From the NCBI RefSeq assembly GCF_030053115.1, contig NZ_CP125619.1, positions 6,223,001 through 6,287,000 on the forward strand: a DNA stretch of 64,000 bases, in the 5' to 3' direction. Position numbers and translations under genes: made by a program. The notes below the pieces were generated by a model. The model made no database searches, was not told the DNA's origin, and was given only the letters and a program-made list of their open reading frames with translations. Shown here piece by piece: positions 1 through 7,768 of this stretch (positions within the stretch are counted from its first letter, which is position 1; each line of letters begins with the position of its first letter). Origin of the DNA: Pseudomonas svalbardensis. GTDB taxonomy: Bacteria; Pseudomonadota; Gammaproteobacteria; Pseudomonadales; Pseudomonadaceae.

Positions 1-17
1 GATGTCGGCTGAAATAC

Positions 18-50
18 CGCTTTCGCGAGCAGACTCGCTCCCACAGGGGA
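18..50. repeat. REP-type repeat, single copy
   Basis: The stretch contains CGCGAGCAGACTCGCTCCCA, one arm of the Pseudomonas REP sequence that recurs in this window at 1093-1186, 31921-32018 and 41898-41976. It lies just upstream of the asparaginase gene, so the gene's own promoter, if present, must lie within or before it. Confidence 0.75.
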
Positions 51-74
51 AGTCATTATTCTCGGAGAGTCTCC

Positions 75-1079
75 ATGAATTCCTCGACCTACCCTGCCGC
101 CCAGCACGTCATGGTGCTCTACACCGGTGGCACCATCGGTATGCAAGCCAGCGCTCATGGCCTGGCCCCGGCGTCCGGTTTCGAAGCACGGATGCGCGAA
201 TATCTGCACAGCCAGCCTGACCTTATCGTGCCGCAGTGGCGCTTTCGCGAGATGTCGCCGCTGATCGATAGCGCCAACATGAGCCCGGCTTACTGGCAGC
301 AACTGCGTGAAGCGGTGGTTGATGCTGTCGATGTCCAGGGTTGCGACAGCGTGCTGATCCTGCATGGCACCGACACCCTCGCTTACAGCGCGGCGGCCAT
401 GAGTTTTCAATTGCTCGGCCTGCATGCCCGCGTGGTGTTCACCGGTTCCATGCTGCCGGCCGGCGTAGCCGACAGCGATGCCTGGGAAAACCTCAGCGGC
501 GCGCTGGTTGCTTTGGGTCACGGCCTTGCGCCGGGCGTTCATCTGTACTTCCACGGCGAACTGCTGGACCCGACCCGTTGCGCGAAGGTGCGCAGTTTCG
601 GTCGCCATCCGTTCAAGCGTCTTGAGCGTCAGGGTGGCGGTGAGAGGGCTACTTCAATACCGGCATCGCTGACCTACAACCAGCCCAAGCAATTGGCGAA
701 AGTCGCTGTGCTGCCGCTGTTCCCCGGCATCGGCGCCGAGATACTGGACAGCCTGCTCGACAGCGGCATTCAAGGCCTGGTGCTGGAGTGCTACGGCAGC
801 GGTACCGGGCCGAGCGACACTCCAGAGTTTCTCGCCAGCCTGGAACGGGCGCGGGACAAGGGTGTTGTGGTTGTAGCCGTCACCCAATGCCATGAAGGTG
901 GCGTCGAGCTGGATGTTTACGAGGCTGGCAGTCGTCTGCGTGGTGTCGGTGTGTTGTCCGGTGGTGGGATGACGCGGGAAGCGGTGTTCGGCAAGTTTCA
1001 CGCGTTGCTGGGTGCAAATCTGGATAACGCTGAAGTGCGTCGTCTTGTAGAGCTCGACCTGTGCGGCGAACTCAGCTGA
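75..1079 (+). CDS. L-asparaginase (type I-like, cytoplasmic)
   Basis: 334-residue asparaginase/glutaminase-family amidohydrolase, predicted to hydrolyse L-asparagine to aspartate and ammonia. The N-terminal VLYTGGTIGM motif (about residues 14-23) carries the nucleophilic Thr, and the second family motif HGTDT (about 96-100) supplies the other catalytic Thr/Asp pair. There is no signal peptide, which points to a cytoplasmic enzyme rather than the periplasmic type II form. The length is normal for the family. The ATG at 75 follows a purine-rich GGAGAG element. It is followed by an AraC-family gene on the same strand, separated by a REP pair. The ansA/ansB assignment is not certain. Confidence 0.9.
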   Translation: MNSSTYPAAQHVMVLYTGGTIGMQASAHGLAPASGFEARMREYLHSQPDLIVPQWRFREMSPLIDSANMSPAYWQQLREAVVDAVDVQGCDSVLILHGTDTLAYSAAAMSFQLLGLHARVVFTGSMLPAGVADSDAWENLSGALVALGHGLAPGVHLYFHGELLDPTRCAKVRSFGRHPFKRLERQGGGERATSIPASLTYNQPKQLAKVAVLPLFPGIGAEILDSLLDSGIQGLVLECYGSGTGPSDTPEFLASLERARDKGVVVVAVTQCHEGGVELDVYEAGSRLRGVGVLSGGGMTREAVFGKFHALLGANLDNAEVRRLVELDLCGELS

Positions 1080-1092
1080 CACCCTGCAATAC

Positions 1093-1186
1093 CCTGTGGG
1101 AGCGAGCCTGCTCGCGATAGCGGTCGTCCATCCAACAATGATGCTGACTGACACACCGCCATCGCGAGCAGGCTCGCTCCCACAGG
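1093..1186. repeat. REP pair (BIME-like) between asparaginase and AraC genes
   Basis: Two inverted copies of the Pseudomonas REP sequence: GGGAGCGAGCCTGCTCGCGA around 1098-1117 and its reverse complement around 1161-1182, separated by a short spacer. Such pairs fold into a cruciform or mRNA hairpin, usually occupy intergenic space, and often mark the end of a transcript. It separates the asparaginase gene from the regulator gene. Confidence 0.9.
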
Positions 1187-1242
1187 ATCTCCATCAGGCA
1201 TACAACTTGCTGCGTTCCAGCATCCCAAGGCTGGAACACCCC

Positions 1243-2241
1243 ATGTTGCACTCCCACCTCACCACCCTCAACGCTGTCTCCCTGGTGCTCAACACCTTCA
1301 AGGCCGAGGGCTTGTCCAGCGAAGCGCTGCTGGCCGGCAGCGGCATCAGCGCGGCGGATCTGAGCCGGGCGGACACGCGCATCACCACCAATCAGGAGAT
1401 GCAGGTCTGCGCCAATGCCGTCGCGCTCAAGCGTGATATCGGCCTGGAACTGGGCCGGCGAATGCATGTTTCGTCCTACGGCATGCTCGGGTACGCCTTA
1501 CTCACCAGCGCCACTTTAGGTGACGCCTTGCGGCTGGCACTGCACTATCCGGCGCTATTAGGAACACTGTTCGAGTTGAGCCTGGAAGAGGATAACGAGC
1601 GCATCTGGCTCACCGCTGGCGACTATCGGGAAAACCCTGCGCTGGCGCCATTCAATGTCGAGTTTTGCCTGGTTTCGATGAAGGTCACTTGCGAAGACCT
1701 GCTCGGCCAACCGTTGCCGCTGCTTGGCGCCCGCTTCGAATACCCGGCACCGGACTATCAGGCACGCTACACCGAACGTTTCGATTGCCCCTTGCAGTTC
1801 GACGCTGCGTCCAACGCCTTTGCCTTCGACAAAGCCTGGCTGGAGCACCCCCTGCCGCTGGCCGACGCCATCACCCATCAGGCCATGGCCGAACGCTGCC
1901 GCAAACAGAACACCGAGTTCACGGGACGCCAGGTGTGGCTGGGACGAATCCGCCAGCTACTCAGCGCGCAGTTGAATGCGGCGCCCGGCCTCGAAGGTTT
2001 GGCCGAGCAGATGAATTGCTCGGCGCGCACCTTGCGTCGCCACCTGAAGGATCTGGGCTGCAGCTATCAGGAATTGCTTGATGAGCTGCGGTTCGAGCAG
2101 GCCAAACGCATGCTCTGCGAGGACCAACTGGCGATCTATCAAATCGCCGAAGCATTGGGTTTCAGCGAGACCGCGAGTTTCCGTCATGCGTTCGTGCGCT
2201 GGAGCGGTGTGGCGCCAAGTCAATTCAGGCCACACGGATAG
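1243..2241 (+). CDS. AraC-family transcriptional regulator
   Basis: 332-residue regulator. The N-terminal two thirds match the arabinose-binding-like domain of the OruR/ArgR-type AraC subfamily (for example SSYGMLGYALLTSATLGDAL). The C-terminal about 90 residues form the double helix-turn-helix domain (LAEQMNCSARTLRRHLKDLG, then IYQIAEALGFSETASFRHAF). The ATG at 1243 is preferred because it starts the conserved MLHSHLTTLNAVSLVL segment; longer in-frame starts would read through the upstream REP pair. The target is unknown, and the upstream asparaginase gene is only a positional candidate. Confidence 0.88.
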   Translation: MLHSHLTTLNAVSLVLNTFKAEGLSSEALLAGSGISAADLSRADTRITTNQEMQVCANAVALKRDIGLELGRRMHVSSYGMLGYALLTSATLGDALRLALHYPALLGTLFELSLEEDNERIWLTAGDYRENPALAPFNVEFCLVSMKVTCEDLLGQPLPLLGARFEYPAPDYQARYTERFDCPLQFDAASNAFAFDKAWLEHPLPLADAITHQAMAERCRKQNTEFTGRQVWLGRIRQLLSAQLNAAPGLEGLAEQMNCSARTLRRHLKDLGCSYQELLDELRFEQAKRMLCEDQLAIYQIAEALGFSETASFRHAFVRWSGVAPSQFRPHG

Positions 2242-2242
2242 C

Positions 2243-2266
2243 CCCTGTGGGAGCGAACCGGCTCAG
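2243..2266. repeat. Partial REP sequence at the edge of the accessory island
   Basis: CCTGTGGGAGCGAACC starts like the REP copies elsewhere in the window, but the second half diverges (GGCTCAGCACTCC instead of TGCTCGCGA). It sits immediately after the AraC stop codon and immediately before the Tn7-like repeats. The core sequence therefore appears to be interrupted here, and this is a plausible left junction of the island. Confidence 0.55.
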
Positions 2267-2285
2267 CACTCCATTGAATTTAGAT

Positions 2286-2413
2286 AATAAAAACTGTCCT
2301 GCGAAGCCCCGCATTCCGCGGTTCGCAGGACGAAAAAACAACGCTGCAAAACTGTCTCAACCACCCGAAAAGCTACTTGTTCATGAAGCTCTAGGGAATA
2401 AAAACTGTCTCGC
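2286..2413. repeat. Three spaced AAAACTGTC direct repeats, candidate transposon end
   Basis: AATAAAAACTGTC occurs at 2286-2298, CAAAACTGTCT at 2347-2357, and AATAAAAACTGTCTCGC at 2397-2413, all in the same orientation and about 50-60 bp apart. Ends of Tn7-like elements carry several spaced TnsB-binding repeats, and a TnsC-like gene fragment follows within 180 bp. I infer that this is one end of a decayed Tn7-like element. No coding sequence was recognised from 2242 to 2589. Confidence 0.5.
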
Positions 2414-2589
2414 AGCGCCATCTAATTGAAATCAAAGGATTTTTTCATGGAGCATCTCTACTCTTCCTTCCGCTCCATCCTATTTGGACTCGCGGTTTCG
2501 CGATGGCGCCTTCATCGAGGTTTGCTCGGCTTCGTTGTCTGCTTTAAGGAGCCGACGATTTCGAAAAAGGATTTTGTCATTTCTTCATC

Positions 2590-3353
2590 TCAAACCTTAG
2601 GTACCGGCGGAGGGCGGTTTTGCTTGCTAGATCGTGCAACGTCACCTGGTAACAGCCCAATGTGCTTCATTGCCAATCGCTCTTTTTCATTCAGTGCTGA
2701 GTCGAAGACCACTGCGTTCACGCGATTGTTTCGATCCTCACGAGCGAAACTCACGACATTGGAATTTCTATCAACTGGAAGATCGAATGGACATCGCAGA
2801 TCCAAATGGGTGCCGGTGATACGAGGCTGCAGCGACTGAAGCTGTAGCTGTTGGACATCCTGCGAATTGCTTGAATACGCACTAGAACGAATGCCTTACT
2901 CACATCGGCGTGCTTTATAGATTTCCTGCCAGCGCTGCGGCACTCTATGTAAGCAATCTTAAGGAGCTGTACAGCAAGCCGCTTAATCCCAAAAGTAGAA
3001 CGATAAAGCTCTGTTGTTAGGTCATCAATCCCAACCTGAATGTGACCATTGCAGACCCGAATGCACTCGCTTACATAATCTTTCCAGTCTTGGCTCTCAG
3101 GATGATCAGGCAGCATGATACGAGGCTCCGAGAGGAGCCTCTGTTTATCTTCGCTATTTCGGCGAATTAGCTTATGCACGAGGCTGTAGTTAGAAACGAA
3201 TATTACTGGAAGACCGATAGCAGCCATCGTCAACAGAATGTCAGTTACCTTTGATGCGCCGGAGCCGGTTATGTGCTGAGTTTCGTCAAGCATTGCGAGT
3301 GAGACGCCGTATAGATTTGCTCGCCGCCGGCTTTCAACGAGTGTAGTGGTCAA
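2590..3353 (-). pseudogene. TnsC/TniB-like AAA+ transposition ATPase, truncated and frameshifted
   Basis: The reading frame 3353-2751 encodes a Walker B-type segment (SLAMLDETQHITGSG), then LPVIFVSNYSLVHKLIRR, a sensor-like strand followed by the RR-rich region usual in TnsC/TniB proteins. The Walker A region is missing: the 5' end joins directly to an IS3 fragment at about 3350. Near 2880-2895 the homology appears to move into another frame, which reads SSAYSSNSQDVQQLQLQSLQ and on to a stop at 2590. Both defects mark it as a pseudogene. The family call rests on the DExQH motif and local context. Confidence 0.6.
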
Positions 3354-3466
3354 CTAATCCCGGACACGACGTTAAGTTTTTCTTCGGCCCGAGCTGGCGC
3401 CAGTCCACCGTTGAATTGATGGGGTCGAATCCAGTTGTAACCGATGCGGGCGAGCAGTTCCACGGC
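3350..3466 (-). mobile_element. IS3-family transposase C-terminal fragment
   Basis: Read on the minus strand, 3466-3350 encodes GYNWIRPHQFNGGLAPARAE followed by EKLNVVSGIS and a stop. This is the typical end of the IS3-family OrfB integrase (YNxxRPHxxxxxxxP). The rest of the transposase is absent. The fragment abuts the 5'-truncated TnsC-like gene, so an IS insertion followed by deletion probably removed both upstream parts. Confidence 0.75.
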
Positions 3467-3715
3467 AGAAGAACTTCGTAATCCTCAACCGAGGAAGCCA
3501 TCGGCAGGCGTTCAAGTGCGTGGCGATCTGGTGCAACGACAGCTTGTCGCGAAAGTACATCCTCCGAATTTTTCCCAACATTTCCATGCTGATCACCATG
3601 TGTTCTCCTGCTCGGAAAGTGAGCAGAAGTAGTTGAGCACCCGGGTCAGTTTTCAGTCGGCAGAACAGCCTTTACTGGGGCAGTTTTCGGTCAGCGGCAA
3701 CACCCTAGATACATT
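3467..3715 (-). mobile_element. IS21-type element remnant (IstA N-terminus and end repeats)
   Basis: On the minus strand an ATG at 3599, with GGAGAACAC upstream, starts MVISMEMLGKIRRMYFRDKL followed by SLHQIA. This resembles the N-terminal helix-turn-helix of IS21-family IstA. After about 26 residues the homology ends and sequence from another transposase C-terminus begins (one frame reads ERLPMASSVEDYEVLLPWN). Upstream, 3640-3705 contains two related GGGTCAGTTTTCAGTCGG and GGGGCAGTTTTCGGTCAG units, as expected for IS21-type end repeats. It is a chimeric remnant with no functional gene. Confidence 0.6.
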
Positions 3716-3717
3716 AG

Positions 3718-4200
3718 CTATACGCATTTTGAAGTGTAATTTCTGGTTTTTATGTCGATACTACTAACCTTTCTAACTTTATTATTGCTTCCTCGCCGTG
3801 CCCATGAGAGCGATCCGGAGTAGGTTTCACTAATGTGTTCAAAAAAATAACGCAATCCTTCTTTCGCGTTTCCGGTTGGCATGCAACAGTCTATGACCCA
3901 TGCATTTCCACCTTCATTCCACTCTGAATAGTGCAGAACAAAATCAGGGTCTTCGACTAAACGTTTTTCGACATCCCCAGCCAAGTAAGCCCAAGTAACA
4001 TAGCCTATTGGATGCCCATTCCAGTCAAAATAAAACTTAATCTGATCCAGCATGATTGCTTGTTCAAGCCATATTTTTATCGTTAAAATATGAAACAATG
4101 AATACTTTTGAGATTGTAAAAGCACCATAGTCGCGAACCCTACCATGGTCGCTTGCTTACGAATCTCTTCAGATGGACACTCTGTGGCTATATCATACAT
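3718..4200 (-). CDS. HlyC-family acyltransferase, MchD/MceI-like microcin modification enzyme
   Basis: 160-residue protein of the toxin-activating lysine acyltransferase (HlyC, RTX C) fold. HlyC's catalytic His and Asp are 69 residues apart; here H37 (YSLFHILTI) and D104 (NAWVIDCCMPTG) are 67 apart. The family core HPIGYVTWAYLAGDVEKRL matches HlyC's PVAYCSWANL region. Known relatives in microcin clusters (MchD, MceI) work with MchC/MceJ to attach a modified siderophore to the microcin C-terminus; classical HlyC instead acylates lysines of RTX toxins, and no RTX gene is present here. The ATG at 4200 overlaps the end of the upstream gene by 8 bp, suggesting translational coupling. A TTG at 4203 is an alternative start. 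Confidence 0.82.
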   Translation of the reverse strand: MYDIATECPSEEIRKQATMVGFATMVLLQSQKYSLFHILTIKIWLEQAIMLDQIKFYFDWNGHPIGYVTWAYLAGDVEKRLVEDPDFVLHYSEWNEGGNAWVIDCCMPTGNAKEGLRYFFEHISETYSGSLSWARRGSNNKVRKVSSIDIKTRNYTSKCV

Positions 4201-5938
4201 CAAACAAGACCCCCTTTATATTTTCATAAAACAGTTCGCAGTTTTTTACTATCGGTAGGTTATCGAGTGAAGATGTCATTTCCTTCCAACTCAGAATTAT
4301 TTCTTGATGGTCATGAATTATTCGAAATGCGTCTAGCAAGCCATCATACTCAATTGTGTTATCTCCTTCTTTCCAGAGCAAACTATTATAGCCTTCGTCT
4401 GTCCCTAAGCAGATACTGGCCGTGTCATATGCTTCTTGAGAAAGCAATTCGATATCCTGCTTCAATCTCGGTCCAGCGTTATTTTTCTTAATACACTCTA
4501 GAATCAATTGATAAAGCTTAAAATTCTGCAAAAGGGCTGGGGTTTTAGAACGTCTCGTTAAATTTATGCAAATCAGCCGATTTAGAGCCTGCTTGCTAAT
4601 GTTGACATTTGACACTACTAACAGATAAAAGCTCTCGAACGCATTTTCTAATTCATTTTTTAGAAACAGATTGTCTGTATCCCACTCTATGACAACATCA
4701 TGATCAACTCTATTTTCTACCTCCTCAATGACCACGTGCGGAAGCCCTTTTATATTATGAAATCTGTAACAACCAAATAATTGTTCATCTTGAAGCGCGT
4801 AATCTTGGTCCTCCATCAAACTCAAAAGTTTGTTAGAATAAACTTGAAATTCTACAGTCGGCACCATCCATTCGACTACACAGGGTGGAAAGCCAGAGCG
4901 GATTATTAGAAACTTTCTAAGTTCGCAATCATATGCAGTTGAAAAATTTGACAATGCGCTATCTGTTATTTCTGCGGATTGTTTTTTGGTAACCTGCATG
5001 TATTTTTCAGCATTAAAACAAATGCTTTTCAAGCTATTTAACACTGAAGCATATTCTGTATTGAACGTTTGATATAGCCTCTTTTCGTTCACTGACTTAT
5101 GGGAAACTACCGTCACGCTATTAAGATCCAGCCAGGCACCCGTTATGGCGATATTCGAAGAGGACATCATCATATGCATTATATTTTTTGAGCGGGCGAC
5201 GGCAAATTGCTCTGCATACTTTCTCGAAAGTTCGATTACCCCCTCTTTAAACGATAAGATTGAAGTTGTGTTTGTTTGCTGAAAACATGATTTCTGCGGG
5301 CGTGGAAGGAACTCATTTATTTTTTGAATTGAGTCACGAACGCGGCGCGCATCGTTGCACAATTTTCCAGGGATGATAGGTTCGTTGAAATAAATGGCTC
5401 TTTCGAAGTGCGCAGGTCTTATAACGGCTTCTCGTACGAGCAGCGCTTGCTGGTGAACCCTTCCATCCAACGAAAAAGTACTATCGAGGCATATTACTGC
5501 CAGTGACCGTACCGCTCCATGTGGCAAAATCAAGTTAATAATTTCTCCCCAGATAGCCTCATAAATTGCCGACTCCAGATCTAACATCCCGTTAGAATGT
5601 ACATCGTCCGTATTAAGGCCGACTAGTGGAGTTCTGCCTATTCCCTTAATTTGAAAAAGTCCATCGAACCCGCAACGACCGCCACCGCCATTTTTTGAAA
5701 TTTGATCGCCGCCGTATCTTTCCGCATAAAACTTTTTTTTATGAATCGTCGATTCGCTCCCCTTCGCCTCGGAAATCTTCGTACTATAACTGTACCTTTC
5801 TAAAATTTCCGCCTCAGTCAGATTGCTGGAATTATCAACATGTAACTTATTATATAAAACAACGCTAGAGCTATGAACTTTATAGACGTCAATGTTAACA
5901 AATACCTCTGGGAGGCATTCTAGGCTTTTTGCTTTCAT
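4193..5938 (-). CDS. MchC/MceJ-like microcin maturation protein with SelO-like motifs
   Basis: 581-residue low-GC protein encoded immediately upstream of the HlyC-like acyltransferase, the position of MchC/MceJ in class IIb microcin clusters. Its N-terminal half shows a series of motifs in the same order as the SelO pseudokinase/AMPylase family: GGGGR (84-88; SelO GDGR), QIKGIGRTP (96-104, K98; SelO LKGAGxTP), SAIYEAIWGE (123-132; SelO SxxRExLxSE), LLVREAVIRPAHFE (166-179; SelO LxRVAxSHxRxGxFE) and HMMMSSSNIAITGAWLD (255-271; SelO HGVMNTDNMSILGLTID). N262 and D271 keep the positions of the SelO metal-binding Asn and Asp; the first Asp of SelO's DN pair is Ser here. The C-terminal half (340-581) was not recognised. 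An ATP-dependent role in activating the microcin C-terminus is an inference. Confidence 0.68.
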   Translation of the reverse strand: MKAKSLECLPEVFVNIDVYKVHSSSVVLYNKLHVDNSSNLTEAEILERYSYSTKISEAKGSESTIHKKKFYAERYGGDQISKNGGGGRCGFDGLFQIKGIGRTPLVGLNTDDVHSNGMLDLESAIYEAIWGEIINLILPHGAVRSLAVICLDSTFSLDGRVHQQALLVREAVIRPAHFERAIYFNEPIIPGKLCNDARRVRDSIQKINEFLPRPQKSCFQQTNTTSILSFKEGVIELSRKYAEQFAVARSKNIMHMMMSSSNIAITGAWLDLNSVTVVSHKSVNEKRLYQTFNTEYASVLNSLKSICFNAEKYMQVTKKQSAEITDSALSNFSTAYDCELRKFLIIRSGFPPCVVEWMVPTVEFQVYSNKLLSLMEDQDYALQDEQLFGCYRFHNIKGLPHVVIEEVENRVDHDVVIEWDTDNLFLKNELENAFESFYLLVVSNVNISKQALNRLICINLTRRSKTPALLQNFKLYQLILECIKKNNAGPRLKQDIELLSQEAYDTASICLGTDEGYNSLLWKEGDNTIEYDGLLDAFRIIHDHQEIILSWKEMTSSLDNLPIVKNCELFYENIKGVLFDV

Positions 5939-6020
5939 TTTTTATGCCGCGCAGGTTAATGTTAAACTATAAATAAAACCATTAAATATTGATAACTTGA
6001 GGGCGCGTTAGGGACTGTTT

Positions 6021-6040
6021 GATAGTGATAATCCAATCAA
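6021..6040. promoter_or_regulatory. Candidate Fur box upstream of the modification genes
   Basis: GATAGTGATAATC (6021-6033) matches 12 of the first 13 positions of the classical Fur consensus GATAATGATAATCATTATC; the second half does not match. The site is framed by TTTGAT and ATCAAA (6018-6041) and lies about 80 bp upstream of the MchC-like start codon at 5938. Siderophore-microcin genes are known to be iron regulated. The half-matching sequence makes this a candidate only. Confidence 0.4.
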
Positions 6041-6079
6041 ATGCTTCATTCCATATAAAAATGAAATGACGTTTAAGTT

Positions 6080-7222
6080 TTAAAGTGAGCGGTCCATGAC
6101 GGCATCATTTCTATGAGACGGTTCAATACTCGTAAAACCATCGATCAACGGAAAGCATTTTGTTTTTGAAAGTGAAGCTAACGCCCTATCAAATGCAATC
6201 AGTCGATCAGTCGTGGCTTTCCAGTCAGCTAACGTATGATAGGCATTAATAAACCAACTCAAATTTTCATATAAGTTGCCAAACGCTGAATTTACTTGCA
6301 TTAATTCGCCAAACGTTATTTTTCCGGCAAAAAAACGTGGAGCAGCTAGTAAGCTACTGCAAACCAAAGAAAGCTGAGCGTAGCTTTCTGTAAATATAGA
6401 AAGTCGCATTTTTACAGCTATAATATTTTTCATATTAGCAATGCACGAATCCAGTTTTCGCCCAGTCATGACATGCAACTTATTGCTATTCGCTACCTCA
6501 GGACTATTCTCATCATTCCCCCTAAGCTTTATAAGATCAAACCGAAAGTCCGCCTCGGACTTTTGTTGCTTATTACTAAGAGACACCAATACAAATCCAA
6601 TTTTTTGACTTATATACGTCCCTATAACGGCATAAAATATAGCGGCCCAAAACATATAGTAGGGTATATTATAGCCAAACAAATTGGCTTCGCCCGATAT
6701 CCCGATAAGCACAACACTAAATGAAACCACACTAGCAAGCGTGTAGATCAATCCACAAGTTAAATCCACTGATTCGTACGTAAACTTATTAATGTCTTCT
6801 GCAATTCGCTGGTCTGGGTTATCAACTAACTTTGCCACTTTACTTGGCATGTTCGTTTGCAAGGCCCACAAATCAATATAATAATTAGTCAGCCACTTTC
6901 GCCATTTTAACGCAAGAAAATTTACAAGGTAAGAAATTAATACTGACCTTAGTACCGAAAAGCTTACCACCCCAAAAAAAACCCAAACCAAATAGTAAAA
7001 CCGATCTCCATTCAGCTCTTGAATCGCATTATAAAAGTGTTTATACCATTCATTAAAAGCCAGCGCTGTTGCTACTCCCGAGAGCGCCAACAAAACAAGG
7101 CTTATTGTCGCCACCCAGGCAAATACCTTTTCTTCGCCCTTCCAATATAAAACCAATATGCTAAAGGTTTTTCTTAAAAAAACTCTAGTTGGAATTTCAG
7201 GCAACTTTTTCTCATCAATCAT
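6080..7222 (-). CDS. SbmA/YddA-like inner-membrane transporter lacking an ATPase domain
   Basis: 380-residue polytopic membrane protein of the ABC_membrane_2/SbmA-BacA type. The signature segment LALKWRKWLTNYYIDLW (about 103-119), then NPDQRIAEDI (135-144), corresponds to the YddA/BclA transmembrane half. Further family features are a KSEADFRF segment and a late ENLSWFINAY region. YddA proteins (about 560 residues) continue into a nucleotide-binding domain. This one stops at 380, like SbmA (about 406), and no ATPase is encoded downstream. SbmA-type proteins import peptides such as microcins B17 and J25. Here the protein could serve self-uptake, immunity or export assistance; that is inference. 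It is on the same strand as the microcin gene but separated from it by about 600 bp. Confidence 0.75.
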   Translation of the reverse strand: MIDEKKLPEIPTRVFLRKTFSILVLYWKGEEKVFAWVATISLVLLALSGVATALAFNEWYKHFYNAIQELNGDRFYYLVWVFFGVVSFSVLRSVLISYLVNFLALKWRKWLTNYYIDLWALQTNMPSKVAKLVDNPDQRIAEDINKFTYESVDLTCGLIYTLASVVSFSVVLIGISGEANLFGYNIPYYMFWAAIFYAVIGTYISQKIGFVLVSLSNKQQKSEADFRFDLIKLRGNDENSPEVANSNKLHVMTGRKLDSCIANMKNIIAVKMRLSIFTESYAQLSLVCSSLLAAPRFFAGKITFGELMQVNSAFGNLYENLSWFINAYHTLADWKATTDRLIAFDRALASLSKTKCFPLIDGFTSIEPSHRNDAVMDRSL

Positions 7223-7270
7223 CGCTTCTTTATCTCTGGCTTTTATAGTAAGTAATTAGCACTTATTAAC

Positions 7271-7295
7271 AGCGCACTTTTCATTGCGCTTTTTA
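7271..7295 (+). terminator. Possible plus-strand intrinsic terminator, no gene upstream
   Basis: AGCGCA (7271-7276) pairs with TGCGCT (7285-7290), followed by a run of five T (7290-7294) on the plus strand. There is no plus-strand gene upstream, so if it functions it would end a non-coding or antisense transcript. The short 6-bp stem makes this tentative. Confidence 0.3.
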
Positions 7296-7735
7296 TTACA
7301 ACACCCACCCCCCAGCCGTGGGGTTTGATGTCGTGAATTAACGCCAATACTGCGTTTGCGCACCCAGAACCCACCGTGGGTTCCCTCCTGCGCGAGAGGA
7401 ATAACGATCTTTACCGCTCGGCCTTTTCAGGGTCAAAAAATTAAGAGTATCGGCGTGTAAAAATAATCGCAGCCTGCGCGCAAGAATGGAAGCGGTCATG
7501 CAGTAACGCGATCACCTCGCAAGTCTACTGACTCAATTCGACTTTCTATTCTTGATTTGCTTCATCGAGTTGAAGAAATTAGTAACTAGCGTAATTGCAT
7601 GGACTGACCAGCTAGTTGTATTTGTGTTGACCAACCGCCTGCATTCGACTTGCCATTTTTCCACTGTGAATGTGGTCTGTGTTCATAAGTCCATTACGCG
7701 GTGCAAATCCATGCTAGAAATTACGCCAAGAACTG

Positions 7736-7768
7736 GTTCCTGCGGAGGCTGTATGGCCCCGCAGGAAC
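7736..7768 (-). terminator. Hairpin downstream of the microcin gene
   Basis: GTTCCTGCGG (7736-7745) and CCGCAGGAAC (7759-7768) form a perfect 10-bp stem with a 13-nt loop, about 50 bp beyond the microcin stop codon. There is no T run on the minus strand, so it may protect the microcin mRNA 3' end or attenuate read-through into the SbmA-like gene rather than act as a classical terminator. Confidence 0.45.

Noticed and set aside
1093..1186. CRISPR repeats
   Set aside because: Inverted REP pairs, not regularly spaced direct repeats with unique spacers; no cas genes.
2426..2839. 137-codon plus-strand open frame
   Set aside because: It lies opposite the TnsC-like pseudogene and has no family features; probably a shadow frame.
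3718..4200. RTX toxin activation system
   Set aside because: The acyltransferase is HlyC-like, but no RTX repeats (GGxGxDxUx) are encoded in the window; the MchC-like neighbour fits a microcin locus better.
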